Shown: positions 1 to 9,275 of the stretch, in pieces
Layout of the letters: every line of letters starts with the position of its first letter
How positions within the stretch are numbered: position 1 is the stretch's first letter
Source of the DNA: Balneolaceae bacterium
GTDB lineage: Bacteria > Bacteroidota > Rhodothermia > Balneolales > Balneolaceae
Direction: 5' to 3'
DNA: 64,000 nt
Assembly (NCBI GenBank): GCA_017640605.1
Contig: JAEPQH010000004.1
Location: 1-64,000, forward strand
The notes under the pieces: generated by a model
What the model was told of the DNA's origin: nothing
The model's database searches: none
What the model saw: the letters and a program-made list of their open reading frames with translations, nothing else
Position numbers and translations under genes: made by a program

Positions 1-867
1 AATTAGATTACGCAATAAGTCACGGTACTTAGTACCACTGCTGTGATTTGAACTCTTTTCGAGATGAATTAGATTCTCTGCTGACAAACGTACTTCTTAA
101 TAGCTGCTGTGATTTGAACTCTTTTCGAGATGAATTAGATTTGGAAGCTGCAGATCTTGCCGTGCTTCTTCGCTGTGATTTGAACTCTTTTCGAGATGAA
201 TTAGATTAATGGTTGGAGCGATGACCACCGCCAAGATGCTGTGATTTGAACTCTTTTCGAGATGAATTAGATTATCGGTCAACCAGGCAGCAAAGGATTA
301 GACGCTGTGATTTGAACTCTTTTCGAGATGAATTAGATTGTATAAAAACCTATTCAACAGAATAAGCTTGCTGTGATTTGAACTCTTTTCGAGATGAATT
401 AGATTACGATACGAGATAAGCTGTTTACTAATGTGGCTGTGATTTGAACTCTTTTCGAGATGAATTAGATTAATGTACTGGGTACACTAATCCCGAACGT
501 TGCTGTGATTTGAACTCTTTTCGAGATGAATTAGATTCTATAGCGAAACAAGTAATAGAAGGTGAGCGCTGTGATTTGAACTCTTTTCGAGATGAATTAG
601 ATTAAACGATCGGTATAAGGCAAGTCTCCTGGAGCTGTGATTTGAACTCTTTTCGAGATGAATTAGATTAGTGATGTGCTGCACCACCATCCCAATTTCG
701 CTGTGATTTGAACTCTTTTCGAGATGAATTAGATTGCTCAACTTGCCCGATTGTTAATCCGACAAGCTGTGATTTGAACTCTTTTCGAGATGAATTAGAT
801 TAATTTGTAGTAAACCAGACTCGGGTGCAGTGCTGTGATTTGAACTCTTTTCGAGATGAATTAGATT
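1..867 (+). CRISPR. Type II-C CRISPR array (left end outside window)
   Basis: Thirteen complete 36-bp repeats begin at 40, 106, 172, 238, 304, 370, 436, 502, 568, 634, 700, 766 and 832; bases 1-9 are the last nine bases of another. They look identical on reading. The thirteen spacers (first 10-39, last 802-831) are all 30 bp, giving an exact 66-bp period. The repeat starts GCTGTGATTTG and ends GAATTAGATT. Its sense orientation is set by the tracrRNA at 5281, whose anti-repeat is complementary to the plus-strand repeat, so crRNAs should be read left to right, convergent with the cas operon. The last repeat is not degenerate, so the leader end cannot be decided; any leader would lie left of base 1. 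Confidence 0.99.
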
Positions 868-872
868 AGGTT

Positions 873-907
873 CTGTTCAAGTAATTGTCCTCCAGTTACT
901 TGTTCAG
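873..907. repeat. Imperfect palindrome just after the last CRISPR repeat
   Basis: CTG-TT-CAAGTAA (873-884) and TTACTTG-TT-CAG (896-907) are inverted copies separated by 11 bases; only the TT/TT pair fails to match. It lies in the 57 bp between the array and the cas2 stop, where two transcripts should converge. No T-run follows on either strand, so it is not a standard intrinsic terminator. It may slow convergent transcription or mark an old array end. Confidence 0.5.
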
Positions 908-924
908 TTCCAAGTCTTAAAAAA

Positions 925-1239
925 CTAAAACATTTGAAGTTGTTTGGGCGCATTTTCTGTAGGTTTTCTTCGCCTTCCGCGAAAAATTTTCATATTTCCG
1001 AATTGCTTATCGGTGATCCTTATTATGCGAACTTCTCCATCCGGTGGCAATATTTTTTTTACTCTTCGCTCATGTACATCGGCATTTTCTCGGCTCGGGC
1101 AATGGCGCATATATACAGAGAGTTGCATCATCGTAAATCCATCTTTTTTAATTCGCTTTCTAAAATCATTCGCTTCTTTTCTTGCCGCTTTAGTATCTAC
1201 CGGTAAATCGAACATTACAACCATCCACATTGTTTTCAT
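925..1239 (-). CDS. cas2: CRISPR-associated endonuclease Cas2
   Basis: Cas2 forms the spacer-integration complex with Cas1. The protein begins near the family pattern: a first beta strand followed by FDLP (the conserved Asp), then a helix rich in Lys/Arg and the MMQLSVYMR strand. The ATG at 1239 is chosen because a GGGGG ribosome-binding stretch lies just upstream and because it gives 104 residues, normal for Cas2; a longer frame back to 1320 would overlap cas1 and add a tail absent from the family. The C-terminus carries a basic RGRRRK patch. It is the last gene of the cas9-cas1-cas2 unit, and the missing cas4 and csn2 point to subtype II-C. Confidence 0.96.
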   Translation of the reverse strand: MKTMWMVVMFDLPVDTKAARKEANDFRKRIKKDGFTMMQLSVYMRHCPSRENADVHERRVKKILPPDGEVRIIRITDKQFGNMKIFRGRRRKPTENAPKQLQMF

Positions 1240-1271
1240 TCCCCCGAAAATGTAACTCTTCGCCCCCATTA

Positions 1272-2165
1272 CTACACCAATTTTGGAAATGCAATTTGTT
1301 GACGTTCTTTCAAGTAACAACTTACCAATGAACTTGCCATTATGTGTAAACTTTCCATTAGTGGATATTTCATATCATCCACCAAAACGTCGGCAGTTAA
1401 TAATTCCAACAATGGCTTCTTCGTCTCTTTAGTCACTTTAATTTCTAGCGATTGGCTTATCACATATTGTTCATAGACTATGGAGTCTACTAAAGGTCTG
1501 TATGGTTCCATCAAATCATCTGCTAGGCAATAAGGATTGTACTGATTATGATGATGTAAACCCATAGAAGGGTGTAAACCAGCAGCAGTAATACTTCTTG
1601 CTACAGCCGCTCGAATAATCGCATAACCATAATTTAGCAATGCATTTAGATCATTTAGCTTATAATTCCTTTTGAATTCAGAATCTCTAAAAAGCGATTT
1701 CCAATATTTCTTAGCAGCCCTTGCTTCGATATTTGTAGTATCACCCGATTTTACTTTTTTCATTAGGTGCTTTAAACCATCATCGTTGCCATGTTTTCGC
1801 ACTAGTGTTTCTGACTGAACTTTAATTTTTTCTCGCACCACTTGCTGCCAAAGTCGTTTTTTTAATGGTTTTTTTACTTCAGCTTGCACTTGTAAACGCG
1901 CTTGGTGCAATTGGTTATCCTCAAATGGTAGTAGTAAACCCTCTGGCATATGTTGCCGATTACAAAACAAAACCGCAACATTATTTTCCAATAATTCATA
2001 CATCAATTGATGGGTATAACTGATTGCTGGATTAGAAAGAACCAGTAACCCCATATCTTCAACAGGAATCGAATGAGTTTTTCCATTTTTTTTTAGCAAC
2101 ATCTGTTTATGCTTAATGGATAAATGAATTGGCCCACTCGATATTTCAATAGTTCGTTTAATCAT
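1272..2165 (-). CDS. cas1: CRISPR-associated endonuclease Cas1 (type II)
   Basis: Cas1 is the integrase that inserts new spacers. Counting from the MIKRTIEISSG start, the metal-binding triad is visible as Glu147 (in IEARAAKKYW), His198 (in GLHPS) and Asp216 (in CLADD). The length of 297 residues is usual for type II Cas1. The start at 2165 gives the family N-terminus and an 8-bp overlap with the cas9 stop (ATGATTAA), which suggests translational coupling; an ATG 21 bp further upstream would add seven unrelated residues. The stop is followed after 32 bp by the cas2 start. Confidence 0.97.
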   Translation of the reverse strand: MIKRTIEISSGPIHLSIKHKQMLLKKNGKTHSIPVEDMGLLVLSNPAISYTHQLMYELLENNVAVLFCNRQHMPEGLLLPFEDNQLHQARLQVQAEVKKPLKKRLWQQVVREKIKVQSETLVRKHGNDDGLKHLMKKVKSGDTTNIEARAAKKYWKSLFRDSEFKRNYKLNDLNALLNYGYAIIRAAVARSITAAGLHPSMGLHHHNQYNPYCLADDLMEPYRPLVDSIVYEQYVISQSLEIKVTKETKKPLLELLTADVLVDDMKYPLMESLHIMASSLVSCYLKERQQIAFPKLV

Positions 2166-5100
2166 TTGCAGGGAAGATCTCTCCAATTGGAGATATCTTT
2201 ATTTTTGATGCTTTTAATGTGCTAGGCATTTTCCTGTAAACACCTGGATCAAATGCCCCTTTTAAAGCTACTTCGCTTTTTCTAAAAGTAATCTCCCCTT
2301 TACTATTTATCTTCTGAACTCTATAAATCTTTTCATCCTCATGATTTATAATCATATCATTTATCGAAAGAGTAAATTTAAAGGTATGATCATGTGCCCG
2401 AAATGTTTTATCAATTATAGGCTCTTCATCCATTGCTCTACGAGCTGCTTCCATTGCAGGTACCACAAATCCAACTTGTTTGGCTTCACCAGTCTTATCT
2501 AAAGTCTCATAAATAGCTATATGATGGTTATTTCCATAAAGTGCATGTTTAAACTCATTTCCATCGTCATCTGAAAATGAATGCATGATTTCCGGACTTT
2601 TCTCCATGAGTAGCCGAACCTTTCGAATCGGCACTCTCGCTTTTTCAGAAATAATAAACGGGGGATCTGCTTCTAAACTTTTTATGGCATTAGCTTGTGA
2701 AAGCCCAGCATCTACTCTTTTCTGAACCGTCTCATTCACTATCTGCCTAATACCTCTGTCTCTAATTAATTTCAACTCTTTTGCTGATAGTGCATGTATA
2801 GGTTTGCGAACTACCATCATAACTTTATTCTTAGGTGCTTTCTCTTTAGTTAACCCATAGAAAGTTTCTTCATGAAATGCACCAGAAATTTTTCTTTTTA
2901 CTCGATGTGATACAGTGATATCATTTACCGATCGTTCAACGTCTTTTCTAAAACTCGGCCACGGATGACTGAGCCAAATTCTTCCATCCATTCTTTTTTT
3001 CAACTCAGCATATTGTGCTTTTCCAGTTTCTTCTAAGGTTTTCCATTCATCTTCGGTTAGCTTTTTATTTTCATCACTCATTCGTTTCAACATCGAACGA
3101 GAGGTTAAGGCAACAACAATAGCATCAACCGCATGGTGGCGATGATCATCACGACTTTTCATCTCCTCATTCTCCGGATTTAAAACACTATTTAACCCCC
3201 ACACATGTCGAAGTAGTGATGTTGTTTGTCCCTTTACTACTTCCACATCTTTACATGCAAGTTGCTTTAAATACGAACTCGCTTCTTTGCTGATGTAACG
3301 TGTGTCGTTTAATTGTCGACTTATGAAGCTGGATTGATCAACCGATTTTTGAATAAATTTCTTTCTTTTGTTCCAGGGGAGTTCTCGAATCTGTTGTAGT
3401 AAATCGTCCTCTTTAATTAGCCCTGCCTGCACACACTCCCATGGAGTCCTATTTCCTTTTTTACGATTGAAATCGGCGTCGCATAATGTCTTATTTGCAA
3501 AAGAATCGTCTAATGATCTGCTGAATGGTATAATATGTTCAATTTGAAACTCACCGAAATTGAATGATTCTGCGGGAATAGATCTATTGGTATAAGGACA
3601 TGTTCTATTGCATTCATTCCAAAGGTTATACCATAAAATATCTGAATAAGTTGGTTCTTGACATTCGAATGGCGCTTTTTTTAAAGCTTCACGTGCTTTT
3701 TGATTTCTCTTCTCAAGGTCACGCATTTTTTTAGTCATCTTTTGGCGACGATCATAACCAGCTTTAATATCTCGTGTTAGCTCAACTCGAATAATATCCG
3801 GCATTCCATACACTCTGATAATTCCATTGATTACCTTTCGAAGCTCAATGAGTGCATGATACACTACCGAGTTTTTTATTTCTGGAGGCATAGGCAGCTT
3901 GTTTAGATTACCTTGCTTTTTTTCGAAGAGGTCGTATCCTGCCTCCTTTATTGCTGTGCTTTCTTCTTTACCTTCTCTTAGTAAAGGAAGTAGTTTTTTT
4001 ATCGCCTTTTCAGAAAAATTACCATAATCACTCTCTAAACGTAAATGGCTTAGAGTCTTTGCTTGCTCATCACTTCTTCCCCATTCATTTTTAGCTTTTT
4101 CATATACTTTTTGCGGATCATCAAAATGGATTAAAACATAGACAATATAATCCTGCAATTCTCTTTCGAGTGTAAACCAATCGTCGCCAAATGCTTTAGG
4201 TTTCGATAACCTATGATTAGTAGTATTTCCTCTAAGGTTCTTACGGTCTCCTCTTTCTAGATTAAATGTAACATTCGAATTTGCAATCACATTATTTTTA
4301 ATCAACACAGTTTTTAACGCACTAAATGTTGCATCAGAACGCTTGTTTAAAAATGCAAACAACTTCTCTTTATCTTCTTGTTTTAAAGTAATGTGCAATC
4401 CATTTTCGTCAGCAAGACTGAGATTATTAAGTTCTTTTCTAATTCGAAATTCTTGAAAAAGTAAATGTGCCTTTGGAATTCGTTTCTTGTTTTTCTCTAA
4501 TGGACACTTGCCAATCAGATGAGCTTGGCTTTTCATTTTCCTTTGAAAAAATATCGTATCAAACAGTTCATTTTTTAATTCTTCTGTTAAAACTGTTGGA
4601 TGATGCTTTTTCTGCGCCTCCCATAGAAACTTAAATTCTGAAATGAACATGTCACGATGGGTGTAATTATTTCGAATCCTCCAATCATCATCATTAGGTG
4701 TTTTACTTTCATCATGATGATTTCCAGAAATTTTGAAGCAGTACTCACCATAGGTTCTTGCGTCGTATTGCTTCATTAATTCATTAATCTTTTTTATTCC
4801 TTGGCTTACAGCTCCATCCTTATCTTCACCATCTTTTCGATTACTCTTATATCCTCGATGCTGATTTAAGTGATATAATGCTCGTCCAAATTCAGCAAGA
4901 CTTACTTTATTATCTAATGCACTTGCTCGAATTTGATATGGATCTAGCGAAATCCACTTTTCTGAATCTTCCCTTTTTGGCGCAAGATCATTTTTAAATA
5001 ATAGATTGTACAATTTTTGCTTTCGTCTAGACCTTCTATCTCTTTGCCTTCTTACAGACCTTTTAGTTCCTCGATCAGATTTTGCAGATTCACCAGGTGC

Positions 5101-5235
5101 AGCTAGTGCTCTTTCGCTATTTGATTGAAATATTCTTACACCGCTTTTTAAGATTTGTCCACCCTCATCGAATTGTTCAATTAAAGACCAACCAATCGAT
5201 GCAACACCTAAATCAAGACCTAATATCTTAGTCAT
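2158..5235 (-). CDS. cas9: CRISPR-associated endonuclease Cas9, compact II-C type
   Basis: This is the RNA-guided DNA nuclease of the locus, 1,025 residues, in the short class typical of subtype II-C. Seen in order: RuvC-I with Asp8 (GLDLGVASIGW), an Arg-rich bridge helix at about 55-75, a recognition lobe, RuvC-II with Glu485 (VELTRD), an HNH domain with His567 (IEHIIPFSRS) and the following N-rich FNRKKGNRTPWE, and RuvC-III with HHAVD at 700-704. All catalytic residues are present, so it should cut both strands. The C-terminal ~250 residues should read the PAM, which cannot be predicted here. GGGG stands four bases before the ATG. The gene is divergent from the tracrRNA. Confidence 0.98.
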   Translation of the reverse strand: MTKILGLDLGVASIGWSLIEQFDEGGQILKSGVRIFQSNSERALAAPGESAKSDRGTKRSVRRQRDRRSRRKQKLYNLLFKNDLAPKREDSEKWISLDPYQIRASALDNKVSLAEFGRALYHLNQHRGYKSNRKDGEDKDGAVSQGIKKINELMKQYDARTYGEYCFKISGNHHDESKTPNDDDWRIRNNYTHRDMFISEFKFLWEAQKKHHPTVLTEELKNELFDTIFFQRKMKSQAHLIGKCPLEKNKKRIPKAHLLFQEFRIRKELNNLSLADENGLHITLKQEDKEKLFAFLNKRSDATFSALKTVLIKNNVIANSNVTFNLERGDRKNLRGNTTNHRLSKPKAFGDDWFTLERELQDYIVYVLIHFDDPQKVYEKAKNEWGRSDEQAKTLSHLRLESDYGNFSEKAIKKLLPLLREGKEESTAIKEAGYDLFEKKQGNLNKLPMPPEIKNSVVYHALIELRKVINGIIRVYGMPDIIRVELTRDIKAGYDRRQKMTKKMRDLEKRNQKAREALKKAPFECQEPTYSDILWYNLWNECNRTCPYTNRSIPAESFNFGEFQIEHIIPFSRSLDDSFANKTLCDADFNRKKGNRTPWECVQAGLIKEDDLLQQIRELPWNKRKKFIQKSVDQSSFISRQLNDTRYISKEASSYLKQLACKDVEVVKGQTTSLLRHVWGLNSVLNPENEEMKSRDDHRHHAVDAIVVALTSRSMLKRMSDENKKLTEDEWKTLEETGKAQYAELKKRMDGRIWLSHPWPSFRKDVERSVNDITVSHRVKRKISGAFHEETFYGLTKEKAPKNKVMMVVRKPIHALSAKELKLIRDRGIRQIVNETVQKRVDAGLSQANAIKSLEADPPFIISEKARVPIRKVRLLMEKSPEIMHSFSDDDGNEFKHALYGNNHHIAIYETLDKTGEAKQVGFVVPAMEAARRAMDEEPIIDKTFRAHDHTFKFTLSINDMIINHEDEKIYRVQKINSKGEITFRKSEVALKGAFDPGVYRKMPSTLKASKIKISPIGEIFPAND

Positions 5236-5245
5236 TTTCCCCGAA

Positions 5246-5276
5246 TTTGATTTTTAATTTAAATGCAATACCTTTG
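5246..5276 (+). promoter_or_regulatory. tracrRNA promoter (Bacteroidota type)
   Basis: TTTG (5246-5249) and TACCTTTG (5269-5276) match the Bacteroidota -33/-7 consensus TTTG-N19-21-TAnnTTTG with 19 bp between them. The predicted start, a few bases after 5276, falls almost exactly on the first base of the anti-repeat at 5281. The promoter sits in the short gap upstream of cas9 and points away from it. Confidence 0.75.
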
Positions 5277-5280
5277 AGTA

Positions 5281-5382
5281 ATTCATCTCGAAAAGAGTCT
5301 TTTCACATCAAAGATGTCATTAAGACTCTGCCGGCTCTGCTCAAACGAGTATCCTTATACCCCGCTTCTGTGGGGTTTTTTA
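5281..5382 (+). ncRNA. tracrRNA with terminator
   Basis: Bases 5281-5309 are complementary to the CRISPR repeat: ATTCATCTCGAAAAGAGT pairs without a break to the 3' half of the repeat, then a short mismatched bulge (CTTT against TTTGA), then TCACA pairs again next to the spacer side. This is the usual shape of a type II repeat:anti-repeat duplex. Small hairpins follow (ACATC-AAA-GATGT, GTC-ATTAA-GAC), and the transcript ends at a CCCC-GCTTCTG-GGGG stem followed by six T at 5359-5380. The predicted length is about 100 nt. Confidence 0.9.
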
Positions 5383-5483
5383 TTTATAGAGGGAAAACTA
5401 TTCAAAAAGAGGAAAATGTCAAACCAAATATACACTCAAAGTGTTAATTCTTATAAAGCTTAGTTGAAGAACAGATTTTTAGT

Positions 5484-6572
5484 TTACTCCTCTCCTTTAT
5501 ACTCAATCTGATTCCCAAGCAAATACCCATAGGGTTTTAGCTCGTCGATTTCAGTAAATATCACTCGAAGAATTCCGATGAGCGGCACAAATAAAATCAT
5601 CCCTGAAATACCCCAAATCTCGCCACCGATAATTAATGCCAACATTGCCATAAACGGGTTGATAGCGACTTTTGAGCCTACAATCCTAGGCGAGATGAAG
5701 TTTCCTTCCAAAAATTGAACAGTACCGAACACTGCCAACACAAAAACAGGTGTCCACAGATTTTCGCCTAACAGCAGCGCAAACAGTAATGGCGGAAGTG
5801 CTCCAATGATGATCCCGATATATGGAATAATCGCCATCAACGAGGCAAATACCCCAAAGAAAATGGCGTGCTCAAGTCCTACTATCATTAACCCTGTTGT
5901 GTTTAGAATAGCTAGGATTCCAATTACCGTAAGTAAGCCAACCAGGTAATTTTGAGTAACATCCTGAACATTGTCGAGCACTTCATCGATTTTAGAAACC
6001 CCTTCTTTACGTTCGAATAATTTTCGGAAGAATGTTTGATACATTTCTTTGTAGTACAGCATGAAAAACACAAAAATGGGCAAGAGCGACATTAACGTAA
6101 AAGTGCTGGTGGTAGCTCCAAGTATGGAACTTACGTAACTTCCACTTCGATCTATCAAATTGCTAAGACCTTGTTCCAGATAATCGGTGCGTTGTTCTTC
6201 CGATAAACCTACCGTTTCCTCTAAAAAGCGGATTCCATCTGCCGTAACATCTTTAAGGCGTTCAGTCACTTCCGGTACTCGTTCAGCAAACTGCACAAAT
6301 TGCGCAGAGATTAAAGTGATTACCCCCGCAAACACTATAAGCACCATCAACATAGTAATGATAATGCTGAATGCACGACCTAACTTCCAACTTTCTAACT
6401 TGTCGACAATCGGGTTCAGCAACATCGACAAGAAAGCGGCGAAGGCTAATGGCATCAATATAAATTTGCCGTAACTGAGAATTACAAACAGCAACGATAA
6501 GCCGGCTAATGTTACCGATGCTTTTAGCCAGAATGGATATTGTTTGTTTGATTTTACCTGATGATGTTTCAT
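5484..6572 (-). CDS. AI-2E family transporter (PerM-like)
   Basis: This is an inner-membrane protein of 362 residues of the AI-2E/PerM family, whose members are exporters or Na+/H+ antiporters of various substrates; the name does not prove autoinducer transport. Two N-terminal membrane segments are followed by a soluble stretch with many charged residues (about 90-155), then further hydrophobic segments. The family signature near the end is clear: a long hydrophobic run with NPFMAMLALIIGGEIWG and a final ILFVPLIGILRVI segment. Its start overlaps the stop of the upstream DUF4153 gene by four bases (ATGA), so the two are probably translated together. Confidence 0.9.
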   Translation of the reverse strand: MKHHQVKSNKQYPFWLKASVTLAGLSLLFVILSYGKFILMPLAFAAFLSMLLNPIVDKLESWKLGRAFSIIITMLMVLIVFAGVITLISAQFVQFAERVPEVTERLKDVTADGIRFLEETVGLSEEQRTDYLEQGLSNLIDRSGSYVSSILGATTSTFTLMSLLPIFVFFMLYYKEMYQTFFRKLFERKEGVSKIDEVLDNVQDVTQNYLVGLLTVIGILAILNTTGLMIVGLEHAIFFGVFASLMAIIPYIGIIIGALPPLLFALLLGENLWTPVFVLAVFGTVQFLEGNFISPRIVGSKVAINPFMAMLALIIGGEIWGISGMILFVPLIGILRVIFTEIDELKPYGYLLGNQIEYKGEE

Positions 6573-8437
6573 TCCACTATGCGTACGTAAAGGTTAAATT
6601 TTGCCCGGTTCAGCTGCTGTTCATCTCCCATCATACCTGAAAGCGAGTCCATAATTACACGTAAAGATAACCAGTCGTTTTCAGTTTCAAAGGTCATTTC
6701 AGAGAGTGAGATATCTTTATAATAATTTGACGGATTAACTGTGTATTTGAAGGCGTCAATATCATTTAATATATTAATAGTTAGTTCACTTTCTTCCACA
6801 TCCTTCAATGATATGGCGAGTGCAAATTTGTCTGGATCAAAACGCACTAAGAGTTGATCATCTCCCACTTCGAACTCATATTCCAGTTCAACCGTATTCA
6901 CGGTAATCGGGGCGATGAAGTAGTCGTAATTGCCGATATTTTGTTGCACCCCGGTCTCGGCTGTAAACTCGAAGTACACACTTTGATTCATAGTCTCAAT
7001 GGTAACCCATTCGTTGGTAAGCTCAACATTTAATGAAGCAAGTAAACTGGCTGCATCGCCGTGGCCCGGGTCATAATACCCAATTCGTTTTTGATAACTT
7101 GAATCATCCACAACAGTCTCGATGGAAGTTTCGAAATAGGGCTGAAATACTTCTATTCCGTGATGATCGGTTAAATAAGTAACAATGGAGCTTAGCTCTT
7201 TTCGAGTATCCAACTCCAACACTTCCGAAGCCGATACTGCAATTCCACTTTCAGTAATCATCGACTGTTCGCTCAATATTTCCTCAAACCGATGCAGCTG
7301 ACTGCTTTCTGACACAGAAAAAGCACTAAATGGACCAAATGCTGCACCTAAAGTTATAACACACAACGAAATGGGAATCACCATAATGCTTTTCGATTTA
7401 CTGATGATAAAATATAGCACCATCAAAGTAAGCCACACCCCCAAGGTTGCAACAATAAATCGGTTAATGGTAACCCCGTAATCATCAATTCGCACCCAAA
7501 TCGAAAAAAGTAATAACACAACCAAGGGTATTAGTGCGCGATAATATCCGGTTGAAAACCACTTGATCCATTGTTTGTCGGAATCCTCTTTTACAGGATG
7601 CAAGAGTAATAAGGCTAGGATACCGACAATGGAAAAACTGAGCACTAAATAGGTAACCCACCCATTGGGTAATTCCCACTCGATCAAAATTTTCGCGAGG
7701 TAGGCATATAAAATCAGAATGTACGCCGTAACTAGTGGAATTAACACAAACTGAACAAATACTCTCAGTCCTTTAGGGTAATCTATTGAATGCGTTTGAA
7801 TCGTCTTGGCATCCGGTACCCCTGCAAGAAAAAACCAGGTATTGAAGATTCCCGCGAGTATAAAAAACATGGATAAATAGGTGCGCTCATCGATGTCGAA
7901 GCCCAATAAAACATCTAAAGCAATTAGTGCAACCGAGAGCCCCACATAGAGGAAACCGGTATAAATCCCCGAAAGTAAAAAGCGCAGGAAAATGGTTTTA
8001 TTATATTCCCAAAATTGATCTACCGATCCGGCTGAAATGAACGGAGCATATGCCGCGAATAAATGTGCGATCAAAAAAAGCATGACCAACCTGTACCAAT
8101 CTAAATAGGCTCCTTCTGTAAGATCATCTTTTAAAAGCGCATAATAGATGATTAATACAATGAGAGAAGTAAGGTTAAATAACGTGCGAATCAGGGTACT
8201 CCATGTTTGTTGTTCAGCAAAAGTAGTAGAAGCGTACATCCATGAAATGCCCAGAAAACCAACGAACATCATTTTAAATATCTGGGGATGGTCGGTTTGT
8301 ACATCATAAGGCTGGTAGAAATACCAAACCGCGGCGCAGGAGGCGACAACAGCGCATAAAATCACAAAGGGAAAACGTGACAGTGTTTGATAAGCTTCGG
8401 TAGTAATGTGCTGAATGGAAGGCAGTGAAAACTTCAT
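6569..8437 (-). CDS. DUF4153-like multi-pass membrane protein
   Basis: The 622-residue protein has a hydrophobic N-terminal ~380 residues with roughly ten to twelve membrane segments and a soluble C-terminal part of ~240 residues that is rich in beta-type sequence and acidic residues. This layout is that of DUF4153 proteins, whose function is unknown. It is the first gene of a two-gene unit with the AI-2E transporter, with a four-base overlap. No catalytic motif was recognised. Confidence 0.72.
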   Translation of the reverse strand: MKFSLPSIQHITTEAYQTLSRFPFVILCAVVASCAAVWYFYQPYDVQTDHPQIFKMMFVGFLGISWMYASTTFAEQQTWSTLIRTLFNLTSLIVLIIYYALLKDDLTEGAYLDWYRLVMLFLIAHLFAAYAPFISAGSVDQFWEYNKTIFLRFLLSGIYTGFLYVGLSVALIALDVLLGFDIDERTYLSMFFILAGIFNTWFFLAGVPDAKTIQTHSIDYPKGLRVFVQFVLIPLVTAYILILYAYLAKILIEWELPNGWVTYLVLSFSIVGILALLLLHPVKEDSDKQWIKWFSTGYYRALIPLVVLLLFSIWVRIDDYGVTINRFIVATLGVWLTLMVLYFIISKSKSIMVIPISLCVITLGAAFGPFSAFSVSESSQLHRFEEILSEQSMITESGIAVSASEVLELDTRKELSSIVTYLTDHHGIEVFQPYFETSIETVVDDSSYQKRIGYYDPGHGDAASLLASLNVELTNEWVTIETMNQSVYFEFTAETGVQQNIGNYDYFIAPITVNTVELEYEFEVGDDQLLVRFDPDKFALAISLKDVEESELTINILNDIDAFKYTVNPSNYYKDISLSEMTFETENDWLSLRVIMDSLSGMMGDEQQLNRAKFNLYVRIVE

Positions 8438-8495
8438 GGCTTTTAGCTAATTGAACACCATTAAGTTAGCACAAATACACTGCCTTTCAACCGCT

Positions 8496-9275
8496 TCAGG
8501 GTTCCAGATCGTAATTAATTCGATTTATTTCGTTACCCAACGAATCGTATTCAATCCAAATACCGGCTTCATCCCAATTTCGAAATTCCCCTTCTGCGCG
8601 AAGCTGCCCATTTGGGAACCATCTTTTTACAGGACCATTTCCTCGCACTCCTCTTGGCCTGAAATAACTTGGGCTTCCATCCGGGTAATATGATAAGCTC
8701 ATACTGTCTTCGCGAATAGTGTAATAATCCACTTCACCACTAATCGTGAAATAGGTGGTTAAACTGTCTTCTTGGATCTCGCGTGGTTTTTGAGTGGATG
8801 GATTGTAATGCACGTGTTGATCTGCATTCCAGGCGATGGATCGTGCTCCATCAGAATTCCACACAATGCCGGATTGCTCAATAAAATTCGCATCCATGCC
8901 TAATGTACGGTTTGGATGCCAATACCGTAGCCGCTGAATGTATCCATCCTGAAAAATGGCTTCGATGTTATAGATACCCCAATGAAAAGTGCGGATGAAC
9001 CCGCTGTACGGACTTCCATCTTTTCTGTAAGTAAGAATTAGCGATTGATCCAACACACGATATGTGTTTGAACCATTGTCCGTTTCGTTGGCAATGAAAA
9101 AACGAGTGGGTACAGGGTCTCCCTCTTGAGTTCGGAAAATCAGTTCCGGGTATCCATCTAAAAAGTAATGATCCGGTTCGGGTTGATGCACGCAACTCAT
9201 CAACCCAACCAGAATTAATAAAAAGAAGGATAATCGTTTGTTACTGATCGTAAGTGTAGCCGTAAGTTTGCTCAA
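8496..9275 (-). CDS. Lipoprotein with MORN/YwqK-like C-terminus
   Basis: A lipoprotein signal is visible (hydrophobic run ending LVGLMSC, with Cys28 as the likely lipidated residue). The C-terminal ~60 residues show the antitoxin-YwqK/MORN pattern of short strands with G, W, YPDG and FPNGQL turns, as in proteins that print 'input text' repeats on the cell surface; their biochemical role is not settled. The only upstream start giving the signal peptide is a TTG at 9275, which overlaps the end of the cyclophilin gene by 35 bp; the start is therefore uncertain. It probably belongs to the same transcript as the cyclophilin gene. Confidence 0.68.
   Translation of the reverse strand: MSKLTATLTISNKRLSFFLLILVGLMSCVHQPEPDHYFLDGYPELIFRTQEGDPVPTRFFIANETDNGSNTYRVLDQSLILTYRKDGSPYSGFIRTFHWGIYNIEAIFQDGYIQRLRYWHPNRTLGMDANFIEQSGIVWNSDGARSIAWNADQHVHYNPSTQKPREIQEDSLTTYFTISGEVDYYTIREDSMSLSYYPDGSPSYFRPRGVRGNGPVKRWFPNGQLRAEGEFRNWDEAGIWIEYDSLGNEINRINYDLEP

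Noticed and set aside
97-741. Minus-strand frames coding repeated LIHLEKSSNHS
   Set aside because: The 66-bp repeat period is a multiple of three, so the CRISPR array stays open in one frame. This is not protein coding.
868-897. Possible fourteenth spacer after the last repeat
   Set aside because: It is 30 bp away from no further repeat, and the palindrome at 873-907 crosses its end; nothing shows it was a spacer.
2165-2186. Upstream ATG for cas1
   Set aside because: It adds seven residues not seen in Cas1; the ATG at 2165 gives the family start.
5247-5447. Plus-strand frame over the tracrRNA
   Set aside because: It covers the anti-repeat and terminator and has no ribosome site or family likeness; the RNA explains the sequence.
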